A DNA stretch of 64,000 bases, taken from positions 124,001 to 188,000 of the forward strand of contig JAHDVF020000247.1 in the NCBI GenBank assembly GCA_022606425.2. Direction: 5' to 3'. Source of the stretch: Lepidostoma basale. Its lineage: Eukaryota; Arthropoda; Insecta; Trichoptera; Lepidostomatidae. Below are positions 54,740 to 64,000 of the stretch, in pieces. Each line of letters starts with the position of its first letter. The stretch's first letter is position 1. The position numbers and the translations under genes were made by a program. Under the pieces are notes generated by a model. That model ran no database searches, was not told the origin of the DNA, and was given only the letters and a program-made list of their open reading frames with translations.

Positions 54740-55085
54740 CCCTGATAGATATCTCCGACAGCGACAGCTTAGATTGTTTTACCTACCGGCCGCCAGAACC
54801 AACCTGCCTCTGGTGACACCGGTGGAAAGAGCAATTAATCTGCTGAATGTGATCTCCTCGGAGATTGACGTCTTTCATATTAGTGAAAGTACGTTCAGAA
54901 GGAAAATACTCGTAATTCTGGTGAGTGTCATGTCTTCCTAATGTCGAACTATCTCTCGTGCGTTTCTGGTAGTATACTCTACACAATATATTATTTTAAC
55001 TGATCTCAATAGATGCCCTAAAAAATAATTTTGTAATGTCTATTGATGAAAAAATTGATTTGATTTTGATTTTGATAAAATCCTC
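54740..55085 (+). mobile_element. LINE-B 3' end with GATTTT tail
   Basis: It encodes YLRQRQLRLFYLPAARTNLP, VERAINLLNVISSEIDVFH and ESTFRRKILVI, then a stop at 54939. The 3' UTR contains ATCTCAATAGATGCCC and ends TTGATTTGATTTTGATTTTG. It is the best LINE-B terminus here. Confidence 0.75.
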
Positions 55086-55299
55086 GAAACTTTATAAGAA
55101 AAATAAACTTAAAATGGGATGCAAGAAAGCTGTCCCCACGTGTTGTGTTATCATTACTGTTCCACAATACTCGGAGCCCCTGGAAAAGACAAATAGTCGG
55201 CGATACATTCCACCACATTCGTCAGGAAAATAGGAGAGATAAGGTCGTATTTAGGGCCATCCTTACGAAACTAACACGATGATGATGATGATGATGATC

Positions 55300-55550
55300 T
55301 TAAAAGTGGGAGAATAGTTTATAAATTAATATAATCATCTTTATAGAATTCCGTATGTTTTAAAAATGTAAATTTTATGACCGACCAATCCACATCGCAA
55401 TAGGCAGCAAACTCTAAACCAGCAGACCCTAGCGGCCTCCAACCAGTTTAAAAAGATTGGGAGGGATATGTTTTAGTGCGTAATCGCTTACTTATTGCGA
55501 GGGATATGTTTTAAGTATGTATGGCTAATTTCGAGGGATATGTTTTTAGT
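55300..55550 (+). promoter_or_regulatory. Gene D upstream region with 3-unit tandem repeat
   Basis: It is homologous to 30900-31205 (ACCGACCAATCCACATCGCA, GCGGCCTCCAACCAGTTTA). Repeat units start at 55461, 55499 and 55533, one fewer than in gene C. A GATGATGATGAT run (55277-55299) lies just upstream. It is the presumed promoter and 5' UTR. Confidence 0.5.
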
Positions 55551-58500
55551 ATGTTATCGCTTGCGACGTCCTTGTACCGGGAGCTCGTGTCCTCTCTCCT
55601 GCTGAGAGTGCTCATTGGGCTGACGGTGGTATGGCTATCACAATGGCTGTGGAGCCGCCGACGGTTGTACGCCCTCAGTTGGCAGATCCCCGGTCCTTTG
55701 GCATTGCCCTTCCTTGGCAATGCCCTGCAACTGGGGGCTTTCAGCTCACATCAAAGTAAGAAAAATTAACATAAGATCAAAGTAAGAATAATTAACATAA
55801 TATCAATATGCAATAAATGTGATCTTGTGATGAACGTGTTAAAGTTTAAAGTTATGGTATTGGAACAGGAAGAATGTATGACGGAATATGATATAAGTAC
55901 GAACAGGAGAAATTGGAGCGAATGATGGAATTTATTTTTCTGGGAAGCATTTTTACAAGAGATCGAAAAATGGAGAAAGATATCGAAAGAAGGGTTGGAG
56001 CTGGAAACAAAATAAATGGTGCACACAAAGTCATTACTGCAAATAGAAATATATCGAGTGAAACAAAGATGGCAGAAAAAAAACAGAGGAATGTGCAGAA
56101 AAAACAATGTACATATTAAGTTAGAATATCTAATGAAAGAGGTATGTGGTACATGTGTGCAAGGAAGAAGGAATGGAGATGCTTGGTGGGATGACTGTGT
56201 AAAAATTCTGGTCAAAGAAAAGAAGGATGCATGGTTAAATATGATATCTGTGGATAAAAGAGATTGCGAGAAATATAAAAGAGCAAAAGAAGCATACAAA
56301 GTTTGTAAGATGAATGTCAAGTTGAAAGTGAGAGAGAAAAAGGATAAACTGAAGGAGGAAGACGGTCTCAAGATGACGAGTCACTTTCAGAGCAACATAA
56401 AAATGTTCTGGAAGGAAGTCAAAAAGGCCCGGAATCCTCCCGAAAATGGTTGTGCGAAAGCAATTTTGAGTTGTGAGGGAAGAATGATTACTGATTTTGA
56501 CAGTATACAAGGAAGATGGATGGAATACTTTAAAGATGTATATGGCAGTGAAATGACTGAGAGTTCAATGAGAAGGAGCGTTACAAATGTGAGTTGTACG
56601 AATAGCGAAAGAGATATGACAGAAATAAGTTTGAACGAAATAGTAAAATCTGTAAGCTGTATGAAAGGTGGAAAAGCTGTTGGTTATGATTGTGTCGCTT
56701 TGGAGTTTATTAAAAACGGTGGGCCGGTTGTTGCAGCGTGGTTATACAGACTCTTTAACCAGTGTTTAGAGGAAGGATATACGCCGCTTGACTGGAGGAG
56801 GGCTGTTATCATGCCTCTATATAAGGGAAAGGGGTCTCGTATGGACTGCGGAAATCACCGGGCAATAAGTCTGTTAAGCGCCGTTGGTAAACTCTACGGC
56901 CGAATTTTAATAGAAAGAGTAAAAAAGACGACGACTGAAAGAGTATGGGATGTTCAAGGCGCTTTTATGACCGGAAGAGGATGTATGGATCAGATTTTTG
57001 CACTTCGAACGCTTGCGGAGAAGTTTATGGCCAAAAACCGTAAGCTTTTCTGTGCGTTTGTCGATTTGCAAAAAGCCTATGATCGAGTGAACAGAGATAA
57101 ACTGTGGTCAATCTTGTCCGAATACGGAGTGAGCACAAAACTGATACGGGCGGTTGCTTCTCTCTACGAAGGGAGCACTGCCAGTGTTAGGGTAAATGGA
57201 GACATCACGCCTTGGTTTGATATCACGAAGGGTGTTAAGCAGGGCTGCGTGATGTCTCCATGGTTGTTCAATCTGTATATGGACAAGTGTATGAAAGAAC
57301 TTAAAGGTATAAATGCTGGTGCTAAGATGAGTGATTTATCTGTAAACTGTCTGCTTTACGCGGACGATGCCGTTCTCGTTGCGGATAGTGCGGACGAATT
57401 ACAAATCTTGGTGTCGAGAATGAATGAGGTATGCAAGTCAAATGATTTAATGATGAATGTCGGAAAGTCAAAGGTGATGGTTTTCGAAAGGGAAGAGCAA
57501 ATGACAGTTTGTAATATAAGTGTGAACGAAGAGAACTTGGAACAGGTGAGGGAATTTGTGTATTTAGGTAGTATGTTCACAGCAGATGCCCGAACGGATA
57601 GTGACGTCGAAAGAAGGGTTGGTGCGGGTAACAAAGTGAATGGAGCTTTAAAAATAGTTATTGGAAACAAGAATTTATCAATGAAAGCGAAAACGGCCGT
57701 TCACAATGGAGTTCTGGTCCCAACCTTAATGTATGGAAGCGAAGCATGGAACTGGCAAAAGAAGGATGAGAGTAGAATAAATGCGGTAGAGATGAGGTCC
57801 CTAAGACGTATGTGTGGTAGAACGATATACGACAGAATCTCAAATACTGATATAAGAAAGGAATGTAGAGCGGAAGAAGGTATTATGAACAAAATTATGA
57901 AAGGATCGCTGCGTTGGTTCGGACATATGGAACGCATGGATGGAGAAAGAATGGTTAAGAAAGTATACGTTAATGATGTAAATGGGGTACGAAGTCGAGG
58001 CAGACCGAGGAAAACATGGCATGACCAAATTAATCAAATTTTAAAGGTTGGTCATGTTAGAAGTCGGAGGAATCGACGTGCGTGTATGACTCGTTGTATG
58101 AATGTGGAGGAAGCTAGAGAGGTTTGCCAGGATAGAGTAGTGTGGCGGTCCATTCTCTCTGCCTACCCCTGCGGGGAAACGGCGTGATGGTTTTGTTTGT
58201 TGTTTGTTTTGTTTGTATATCTAATGGTACGAGAGGAATGTTAGGAGAATGAAAACGTCCTAAATAAAGTCAAGAAAGGGTCACAAGATGGTTTGGACAT
58301 GTCAAACAAATGGATGAGGGAGGAATGGTTTATTGATAGTGTCGAAAGCTTTTTTATAAATCAACAAATATTAGCACTTAAAGTCCATTATATCCTATAT
58401 ATCCTATATTTTATCCTATCTATCTATTATATTCATTTGATTTTTTTGTTAGTTTATTATATAATCATGTATTTGTGTTATTAATAATGTTGATTTAATT

Positions 58501-61500
58501 TAGATTGTTTTTGTAACCCTTACGAAGCTCCGGCGAGAGCAATATCAGTTTGTTAGGTAAAAGAACATAACGTGGTGTAAAAACGAAGTATTCTGGTTTC
58601 ATAAATAATTATTTTTAATAATGCAACACCATAAATCATGTGTTTTATATTATTCAAAAAGATAGTTTTTTTTAACGTGGAAATCTACATATAATAAATA
58701 CCGAGAACAGTAAATACGTTCAAATAACTAAAAAAATATTAAAATGATTTTCACCTAGAATTAACATTTTAAAGCTACGCGAATTGATATATGGAAATGC
58801 AGATGGGTAGATGGATAGACAGATAGACGGATAGACGGATAGACAAATAGGAAGATAGGTGGAAAGACGGATAGAGGGATAGAGGGATAGATGGATAGAC
58901 GGATAGACGGATAGACGGATAGACGGATAGATGGATAGACGGATAGACGGATAGACGGATAGACGGATAGACGGATAGACGGATAGACGGATAGACGGAA
59001 AGGCAGATAGACGGATAGACGGATAGACGGATAGATGGATAGACGGATAAATGGATATAATCAGCAGACAGGCAGACAGACAGATAAAGACACAGACATA
59101 CAGGCACACAAAGGCTCGTATGGAGAGAGATGAGCAGTCGGGTTGACAATCAGGCAAGCAGGTTAACAGACAGGCAAAGAAAATAAAAATAAAAATGCTT
59201 TCTGTGTAATTAAAATATGTTTCCTTTCCAGACATGATCAATTGCCTCGCACGCATGAAGGACCATTATGGTGGGTTCTGGAGAATCTGGATGGGCCCCT
59301 CTTTATGCGTCGTCATTACGGAGGCAGATGATTTTGAGGTAATCGCATTTTTTTCCACCTTGCCGTCTCTTTTTATCTCCGGTAAATGTGATCCATTTTT
59401 CAAAAGGCATCACCAAAGGCAGGTTAGTTCTGTGAGACAGAGTAAAGGACATTTGATGTCGGCGTTACCGCAGATAATCATTAGAAACAATAAATACACT
59501 CATTACACACGATCTAATTAACACATGTTTCAAGATAAAATGGTAAAAAAAATATTGTGACACAAATCCAATTTCAATTTTGGTCCGCGAATTAGAAGCA
59601 ACATGCTTATATACGAGTATATATAATCGAGAAAGCTTTTCAATACTAGACTCGATTAAGGTTATAAGAATCAACAAGCTTAAAGCTAACTAATTAACTA
59701 ACCATCACGCCATTTCTCCGGAGGGGCAGGCAGAGAGGATGGATCGCCACAATTCTCTGTCCTGGCATACCTGGTCTCGGGCTTCCTCTATATTCATACA
59801 TCGTACCATGCACGAACTTCGATTATTCCCACTTCGAATGTGACCGCCTTTTAGTAATTGATTAATTTGGTCATGCCATGTTTTCCTCGGTCGTCCTCGG
59901 CTTTTTTTTCCACTCACGCTGCTTGTGTACACCTTTTTAACCATTATACTCTCATCCATTCGTTCCATATGTCCAAACCATCTGAGGGATCCTTTTTAAA
60001 TTTTATCCATAATGCAGTCATCTGCCTTACGTTTCTTCTAATTTTTTTGTTAATTTCATCACTAATGCGTTCCTGGTATTATTTTATTTTTTATTTTTTA
60101 TTATTGAGGGTAACAAACAGCAATTACAGTATATGAATATACACACAGAGACAAAAAACAAGGCCAATTACATGCTACCACAAATAATATGTAACAACTG
60201 ACATAAGGTTAAATGTATATAAGAAGAATAAAGTAACACTTTGATAAGTTAAAGAGAAAACTAGTAGTATTAGTAATAATGAAAAATTAAAGATGAAATA
60301 TAATTTAAATATGTAAAAAAAAAAAAGATAATATCTTACCTGTACTCAATAGATGCCTTAAACATTGATGCTGTTATGTCTTTTGAGTAAATACACTGAT
60401 TTGATTTGATTTGATTTGATTCTTATTTCATCGTTCGGTATTCTATCATACCACGTTTTCCTGTACATTCTTCTTAGTGATCTCATTTCTACGGCGTTTA
60501 TGCTGCTTTCATCCTTCTTTTGCCAGCTCCAAGCTTCACTTTCGTACAATCAGTTAAACGTGTCGTTGTTAAGCGTTTCATATAGAAATAATTCATTAAA
60601 TTACAGAATGTCCTGCTGAGCAAGACCACCTCGATAAAAGGAGCTAAATATAAGTTGCTCACAACTGGAATGGGCCAAGGGCTGCTAACGCTTAGTGGTG
60701 AGTTCATATATATTTTTTAATATTTTGTGCATCGTCATCCTAGGAAGCCAACTAGTCAAGATGACGGTACACCATAGTGTTCATGCACCACCACTTGTGT
60801 ATGAATCAAATAATGGAACTGCCAACAAATTATATTAATACGCGGTAAACATATACTCGTATACATATACGTTATAATACGTTATAAAATTTTCGTATCA
60901 TATTTCAACTCGAAGAATCTGAAAAATGATTTTTGACATTAACGTAATAAATTCCATAGACAATTTTTACAGAATTGCGATTCAGGTGATGTGTCAAACT
61001 GTCAAAAATCTTTATCAATAACTTCAAGCAGGGTCCGAACATTAAGGTCTATATTCGCCTGTCCTACGAAAATTATCAATTAATTTATTATTTTGTAAAG
61101 TTAGTGTAGTTTGTGTAGTTTTGTAAAGTTAAAAGAACAATCGATGGAGTACAATTAATAAACAGTGAGAGTTTAAACCCGTTATGTAACGTATTATATT
61201 TACGAAGTAAATGGGATACACAATAACACACTTTGGTTTTTATTTATATAGATTTAATAATGCCACACCACAAATGAGGTACTTCATACCAAAGTATAAT
61301 CAATATATGTTCTAATTATATGTTTTAGGTGAAATGTGGAAACATCACCGAAATTTGATAAATCCTGTTTTCTCCAGCAAGAGAATGAAGGGTTATCAGC
61401 ATGTCCACAACGAGAACTCCAGACGCCTGGTGCATGGAATGAAGGAAATATGCAACAAGGGATACAACGATGTATCAGCTATAGCTATGAGATACGCGGC

Positions 61501-64000
61501 AGATGAAACATGCCGTAAGTTTCTTCTTTCTCTATTTCTATCAACTATAATATATTCGCTTCTAGACTAGGGTTGCCACAATAGTCTAAGTACTGACCGG
61601 GACAAAAATCAAAATTCAAGAAAAGTAATGTACCGTTTTTTTTACGCTGAGTGAGAATGCTGTCTGTTGAAGTTGGTAGGTACCTACGTTAAAAGAAAAA
61701 CAGATAAATTTAATGAAGCAACCTCTTTATTGCCTACGTTTATTTAGCTAATAAAAGAATGGCTTAAAACACCACATCGATTTCAATTCAACATTATATT
61801 ATTTTCATTATATTTTGTATTCAACATTTCAAAAAGATTCAACTGTTCTTATTTTTGTCTGTCTTCTCAAACAGCTTCAGGAGCTCTGGTTAGCCCATAA
61901 CATTTGTGAAGCCGCGATTTTTAAAAAAAAAATCCGTTTGGAACATTTTATGGGCCAACCAGGATGACAAGGACAGAGTTTCTAAACCAGTGACATGTTC
62001 CGGTGTACCGGGACGTATGGAAACCCTATTTTAGATCGACATCGGGACTAAAAATTAGTAGAAAATACAATATACCGATGACAGATATTTAATTTTAATA
62101 AGAATGAGAAAAAATTCTTCGTTTTAACATTCATTGGAATGACATATTTCACTTTTCTAGGGGATTACTAGATATTTAACTATTTGAAAATGCCTGAGCA
62201 TGGCGATACATGTCATTTCATATAAAATTTAATATTATGCCTAGATGACAGACGTTTTCATTCATATTAATTACGCAACGTGTCACTTATTTAAAATATA
62301 TAGAAACTTTGTAAAACGTGCGTTTAATATTATTTAAGGGGTTACGCTACCTTGGCGCTCGGAAAAACAGGTATTAAAATAGATTGTAAGTATCAAAATA
62401 GACTTTTGATCTCCTCTGATATTTTGAAAATTTCAGGGTGGCGTAACCCCTTAAAGAATACACGTCTTTCAAATGTGATTTTCAAAATGTTTTATACTAT
62501 TTCAGAGTATTTAAAAAAAATATTTTATTATTATTTGTAGAGGGATTATTTGAATTGAAAACAAAATTCTATGAAGGAAACGATGATTTCACACTAGCTT
62601 TGACACGGTGGTAAGTTAAATTTTAATATAATATACTTGATTAATTATGATAAGAGCAAATTTCGAAAAAACACTTCTATACAATTTTCACTATGGTACT
62701 TACTCATATTTAGTGGATAACTTTTAACTTTGAAATGGTACCAACAAATTTCATATCAATTCGTTCATCTAGCACATTTTATTTCATTATCAGTTTATTT
62801 TGTACCCTGAAACTCCGGCGAGGGCGAATAAGATTTTTTTTTAAATGCAGTTAGGTTAAAACAAATTATACAAGTGTTTTTAAATTATGTTTAATAATGT
62901 GGCACCACAAATTTAGCAGCGGTAATTTTAATGAAATTTTAACTCAGGATGTAATGAAATTTTAAAAATCGAAAATTGGGCTTGAAATAAGTTACTTACA
63001 ATCTTTTATATACTTATTAATGGTTTTTTAATTCATAAAATTTCAAAGCCAATTTTTTTGTTATGAACAAAATAATGAAAGGATCATTAAGATGGTTTGG
63101 ACATATGGAAAGAATGATAAAAAAATTGTATGTTAATGATCTAAATGGAACCAGAAATAGAGGAAGACCGAGGAAAATGTAGCACTATCAAATAAATCAA
63201 ACATTAAATGTCGGCAAATATTCAAATTAAATCAAATCAAATCAAATCAAATCAGTTTATTAACTCAAAAGACATTACAAACCGCAAAATGTTTAAGGCA
63301 TCTATTGAATACAGGTAAAATATTATAAAAATACAAACTAATACCAGGAACGCATTAGAGATGGTTCGACATTAGGAAGACAAGATACTTTCTAAAGTCA
63401 AGAGTATTTTTCCCCTGAACGTACCTTCACTAATATGAAAGACGTCGATCTCCGAGGAGACCGCGTTCAGAAGACTAATTGCTCTTCCCACCGGTGTCAG
63501 CAGAGGCAGATTGGTTCTGGTGGCCGGTAGGTAAAACAATATTGAAGTGAGGAGTCAGAGAAATCGATGCGCGTGCATGACACGAAGTATGAATGTTGAG
63601 GAATCGAGAGAAATATGTCAGGAAAGAAAAGTATGGCAGTCCACTCTTTTTGCCTACCCCTTCGGGGAGACGTTAGTTAGTTTAGCAAGTTAAAATTTTA
63701 GCATTGAGAAGGGCATCCGTGTCTCGAAGCCTGTGAAAAGTGTAAATATGTAAGTGTGATGAAAATATGTGATGTTAATATGTAAGTGTGATAAAAGTAT
63801 GTTCTTAAAATATTATTAAAGGGTCGGTACGCAACATAATTTAAATCTCTGCTATTTTATTTACAGGGCTGCCTTCATGACATTTGAAAGGATTTGCAAG
63901 GTCTGGCTTACATCTGACATTACTTACAGATTCACGGCGCATTCGAAAATGTTCATGTATTTTAAAGATCAATATCTTGCATTTTACAACACAAAAATAC
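55551..64000 (+). CDS. Cytochrome P450 gene D, clan 4 type, 5' part
   Basis: Exons: 55551-55755, 59232-59338, 60607-60697, 61329-61514, 62541-62610, and 63867 to beyond 64000. Lengths and phases equal those of gene C through exon 5, and no stop interrupts them. The visible protein has the hydrophobic anchor (SSLLLRVLIGLTVVWLSQW), RRR, the IPGPLALPFLGNALQLG hinge, MKDHYGGFWRIWMGP, and EMWKHHRNLINPVFSS, where W-x3-R is kept. The I-helix, ExxR and heme loop lie outside the window. It differs from gene C at only a few residues in exon 4 (LINPV for MINPV, QHVHNENSRR for QNVHNKNSGR). The ATG at 55551 was chosen to match gene C; an in-frame ATG at 55521 has no equivalent there. Intron 1 carries a 2-kb LINE-A. 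Confidence 0.91.
56016..58187 (+). CDS. LINE-A reverse transcriptase ORF (5' truncated, chimeric start)
   Basis: The 723-codon frame is open. Its first 40 codons come from the older flanking fragment, so the ATG at 56016 is accidental; LINE sequence begins at codon 41 (KEVCGTCVQG). It contains a non-LTR reverse transcriptase that would copy the element's RNA at a nicked target. Visible blocks are KAVGYDCVALEFIKNGG, WRRAVIMPLYKGKGS, LFCAFVDLQKAYDRVNRDKL with the first catalytic Asp, GVKQGCVMSPWLFNLYM and LLYADDAVLVADS with the Asp pair. The C-terminus (GRPRKTWHDQINQILKVGH to RSILSAYPCGETA) is the family tail. The N-terminal endonuclease expected of a complete RTE-like protein is absent, so the copy is not autonomous. 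It is nevertheless the best-preserved member here. Confidence 0.85.
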   Translation: MVHTKSLLQIEIYRVKQRWQKKNRGMCRKNNVHIKLEYLMKEVCGTCVQGRRNGDAWWDDCVKILVKEKKDAWLNMISVDKRDCEKYKRAKEAYKVCKMNVKLKVREKKDKLKEEDGLKMTSHFQSNIKMFWKEVKKARNPPENGCAKAILSCEGRMITDFDSIQGRWMEYFKDVYGSEMTESSMRRSVTNVSCTNSERDMTEISLNEIVKSVSCMKGGKAVGYDCVALEFIKNGGPVVAAWLYRLFNQCLEEGYTPLDWRRAVIMPLYKGKGSRMDCGNHRAISLLSAVGKLYGRILIERVKKTTTERVWDVQGAFMTGRGCMDQIFALRTLAEKFMAKNRKLFCAFVDLQKAYDRVNRDKLWSILSEYGVSTKLIRAVASLYEGSTASVRVNGDITPWFDITKGVKQGCVMSPWLFNLYMDKCMKELKGINAGAKMSDLSVNCLLYADDAVLVADSADELQILVSRMNEVCKSNDLMMNVGKSKVMVFEREEQMTVCNISVNEENLEQVREFVYLGSMFTADARTDSDVERRVGAGNKVNGALKIVIGNKNLSMKAKTAVHNGVLVPTLMYGSEAWNWQKKDESRINAVEMRSLRRMCGRTIYDRISNTDIRKECRAEEGIMNKIMKGSLRWFGHMERMDGERMVKKVYVNDVNGVRSRGRPRKTWHDQINQILKVGHVRSRRNRRACMTRCMNVEEAREVCQDRVVWRSILSAYPCGETA
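56136..58216 (+). mobile_element. LINE-A insertion with 10-bp target duplication (2081 bp)
   Basis: The target duplication ATATCTAATG lies at 56126-56135 and 58217-58226. The element is 5' truncated and ends GGCGTGATGGTTTTGTTTGT plus a TTTGT-rich tail, without poly(A). Gene C shows the unoccupied target (GTTAGAATACCTAATGGTG, about 31827-31845). The end structure is typical of RTE-like elements. Confidence 0.9.
58331..58800. other. Gene D intron 1 remainder, LINE remnant and AT-rich DNA
   Basis: TTATTGATAGTGTCGAAAGC to TTAGCACTTAAAGTCC (58330-58385) is the end of the minus-strand LINE seen whole at 31975-33370 in gene C. The rest is AT-rich, with TATCCTATATATCCTATAT runs. Confidence 0.5.
58805..59060 (+). 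repeat. GACGGATA microsatellite, gene D intron 1
   Basis: About 30 units of GACGGATA with variants (ATGGATA, GAGGGATA) lie at the same place, relative to exon 2, as the gene C array. The GACGGACA block of gene C is absent. Confidence 0.9.
59697..60545 (-). mobile_element. LINE-A fragment (minus), gene D intron 2, split by LINE-B
   Basis: The minus strand encodes MERMDESIMVKKVYTSSVSG and GRPRKTWHDQINQLLKGGH at 59968-59705, and YESEAWSWQKKDESSINAVE at about 60545-60480. The LINE-B tail 60061-60424 separates them. It is absent from gene C, where AACAAGCTTAACTAGTGTTA is uninterrupted. Confidence 0.75.
60061..60424 (+). mobile_element. LINE-B 3' tail inserted in LINE-A
   Basis: It starts near CTAATGCGTTCCTGGTATTA and ends AGTAAATACACTGATTTGAT with GATTT repeats. 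ATTTCATC flanks it on both sides (about 60053-60060 and 60425-60433), a probable target duplication. Confidence 0.65.
61567..62028. mobile_element. hAT-like non-autonomous element, gene D intron 4
   Basis: The left end TAGGGTTGCCACAATAGTC and right end ACGTATGGAAACCCTA are imperfect inverted repeats of the TAGGGTTGCCATACGTCC type. Flanks TTCTAGAC and TTTTAGAT resemble an eroded 8-bp nnnTAnnn duplication. There is no long frame. The left end also exists in gene C (40657), so the insertion predates the C/D split. Confidence 0.6.
62334..62456. mobile_element. Short MITE, gene D intron 4
   Basis: TTAAGGGGTTACGCTACC at the left and GGTGGCGTAACCCCTTAA at the right are inverted with one mismatch. 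It is about 120 bp, inserted roughly 85 bases before exon 5. TTAA at each end may be target or element. Confidence 0.7.
63055..63685 (+). mobile_element. LINE-A fragment, gene D intron 5, split by LINE-B
   Basis: LINE-A occupies 63061-63214 (AACAAAATAATGAAAGGATC onward) and 63547-63680 (GTGAGGAGTCAGAGAAATCG through GGGGAGACGTTAGTTAG). The middle is a minus-strand LINE-B 3' end. There are several small deletions. Confidence 0.7.
63215..63546 (-). mobile_element. LINE-B 3' end (minus) nested in LINE-A
   Basis: From the right, the minus strand encodes the PATRTNLPLLTPVGRAI-like words and ISEGTFRGKILLTLE. Then comes the 3' UTR, ending in reversed GATTT repeats (AAATCAAATCAAATC at 63228-63255). 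Confidence 0.7.

Larger units (their letters stand above)
55850..58330 (+). mobile_element. Old LINE fragment in gene D intron 1, split by new LINE-A
   Basis: Bases 55850-56135 and 58217-58330 are the two halves of the fragment found intact at 31440-31960 in gene C. They include RRVGAGNKINGAHKV and the end words GTCAAGAAAGGGTCACAAGA. The newer LINE-A lies between them. Confidence 0.8.

Noticed and set aside
55521..55550. Upstream in-frame ATG for gene D
   Set aside because: Gene C has CTG there and a two-base difference that breaks the frame, so the extra ten residues are not conserved.
58720..59256. 178-codon and 124-codon minus frames
   Set aside because: Same microsatellite artefact, in gene D intron 1.

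Overview
The window is eukaryotic and almost certainly insect. Small exons with GT/AG introns make up microsomal cytochrome P450 genes, and they sit in AT-rich DNA crowded with mariner, hAT, piggyBac-like, tRNA-derived SINE and non-LTR (LINE) remnants. The P450s belong to clan 4. Their style, and that of the repeats, suggests Lepidoptera, but that is an inference and no order-specific marker was tested.

The core is a head-to-tail P450 cluster, all on the + strand. Gene A is only the 3' end of its last exon (1-140). Gene B (4954-18549) is complete: 10 exons, 535 codons before the stop. Gene C (31206-49864) is complete: 10 exons, 541 codons. Gene D (55551 to beyond the window end) shows exons 1-5 and part of 6. 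All exon boundaries and phases correspond between B, C and D, and no exon has an in-frame stop. C and D are the closest pair and also share upstream DNA, intronic repeats and a microsatellite position, so they come from a recent segmental duplication. Each keeps the hydrophobic anchor and proline hinge. B and C, which are complete, also keep W-x3-R, ExxR, PERF and the heme Cys, but their oxygen-binding I-helix motif is unusual (P-G-I-D-T-G in B, A-A-I-D-T-M in C).

Everything else is repeat. Main classes: (1) LINE-A, a non-LTR family whose 3' ends carry TTAG or TTTG tails; the best copy (56136-58216) lies in gene D intron 1 with a 10-bp target duplication; (2) LINE-B, whose 3' end carries a GATTT tail; (3) other RTE-like fragments, mostly on the minus strand; (4) two related mariners, each with a matching empty site elsewhere in the window; (5) a nest in gene B intron 9: hAT > SINE > hAT with a nearly intact transposase > more SINE pieces; (6) foldback or MITE families; (7) a TTAA-flanked piggyBac-like MITE in gene C intron 8; (8) a GACGGACA/GACGGATA microsatellite in intron 1 of both C and D.

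I see no CRISPR array, bacterial operon or convincing free-standing RNA gene. The most interesting points are the divergent P450 motifs, a perfect 43-bp hairpin just upstream of the gene B start, a tandem repeat that runs through the start codons of C and D, two hAT elements inserted at the same site of one SINE family, and a set of insertions that can be ordered relative to the C/D duplication.
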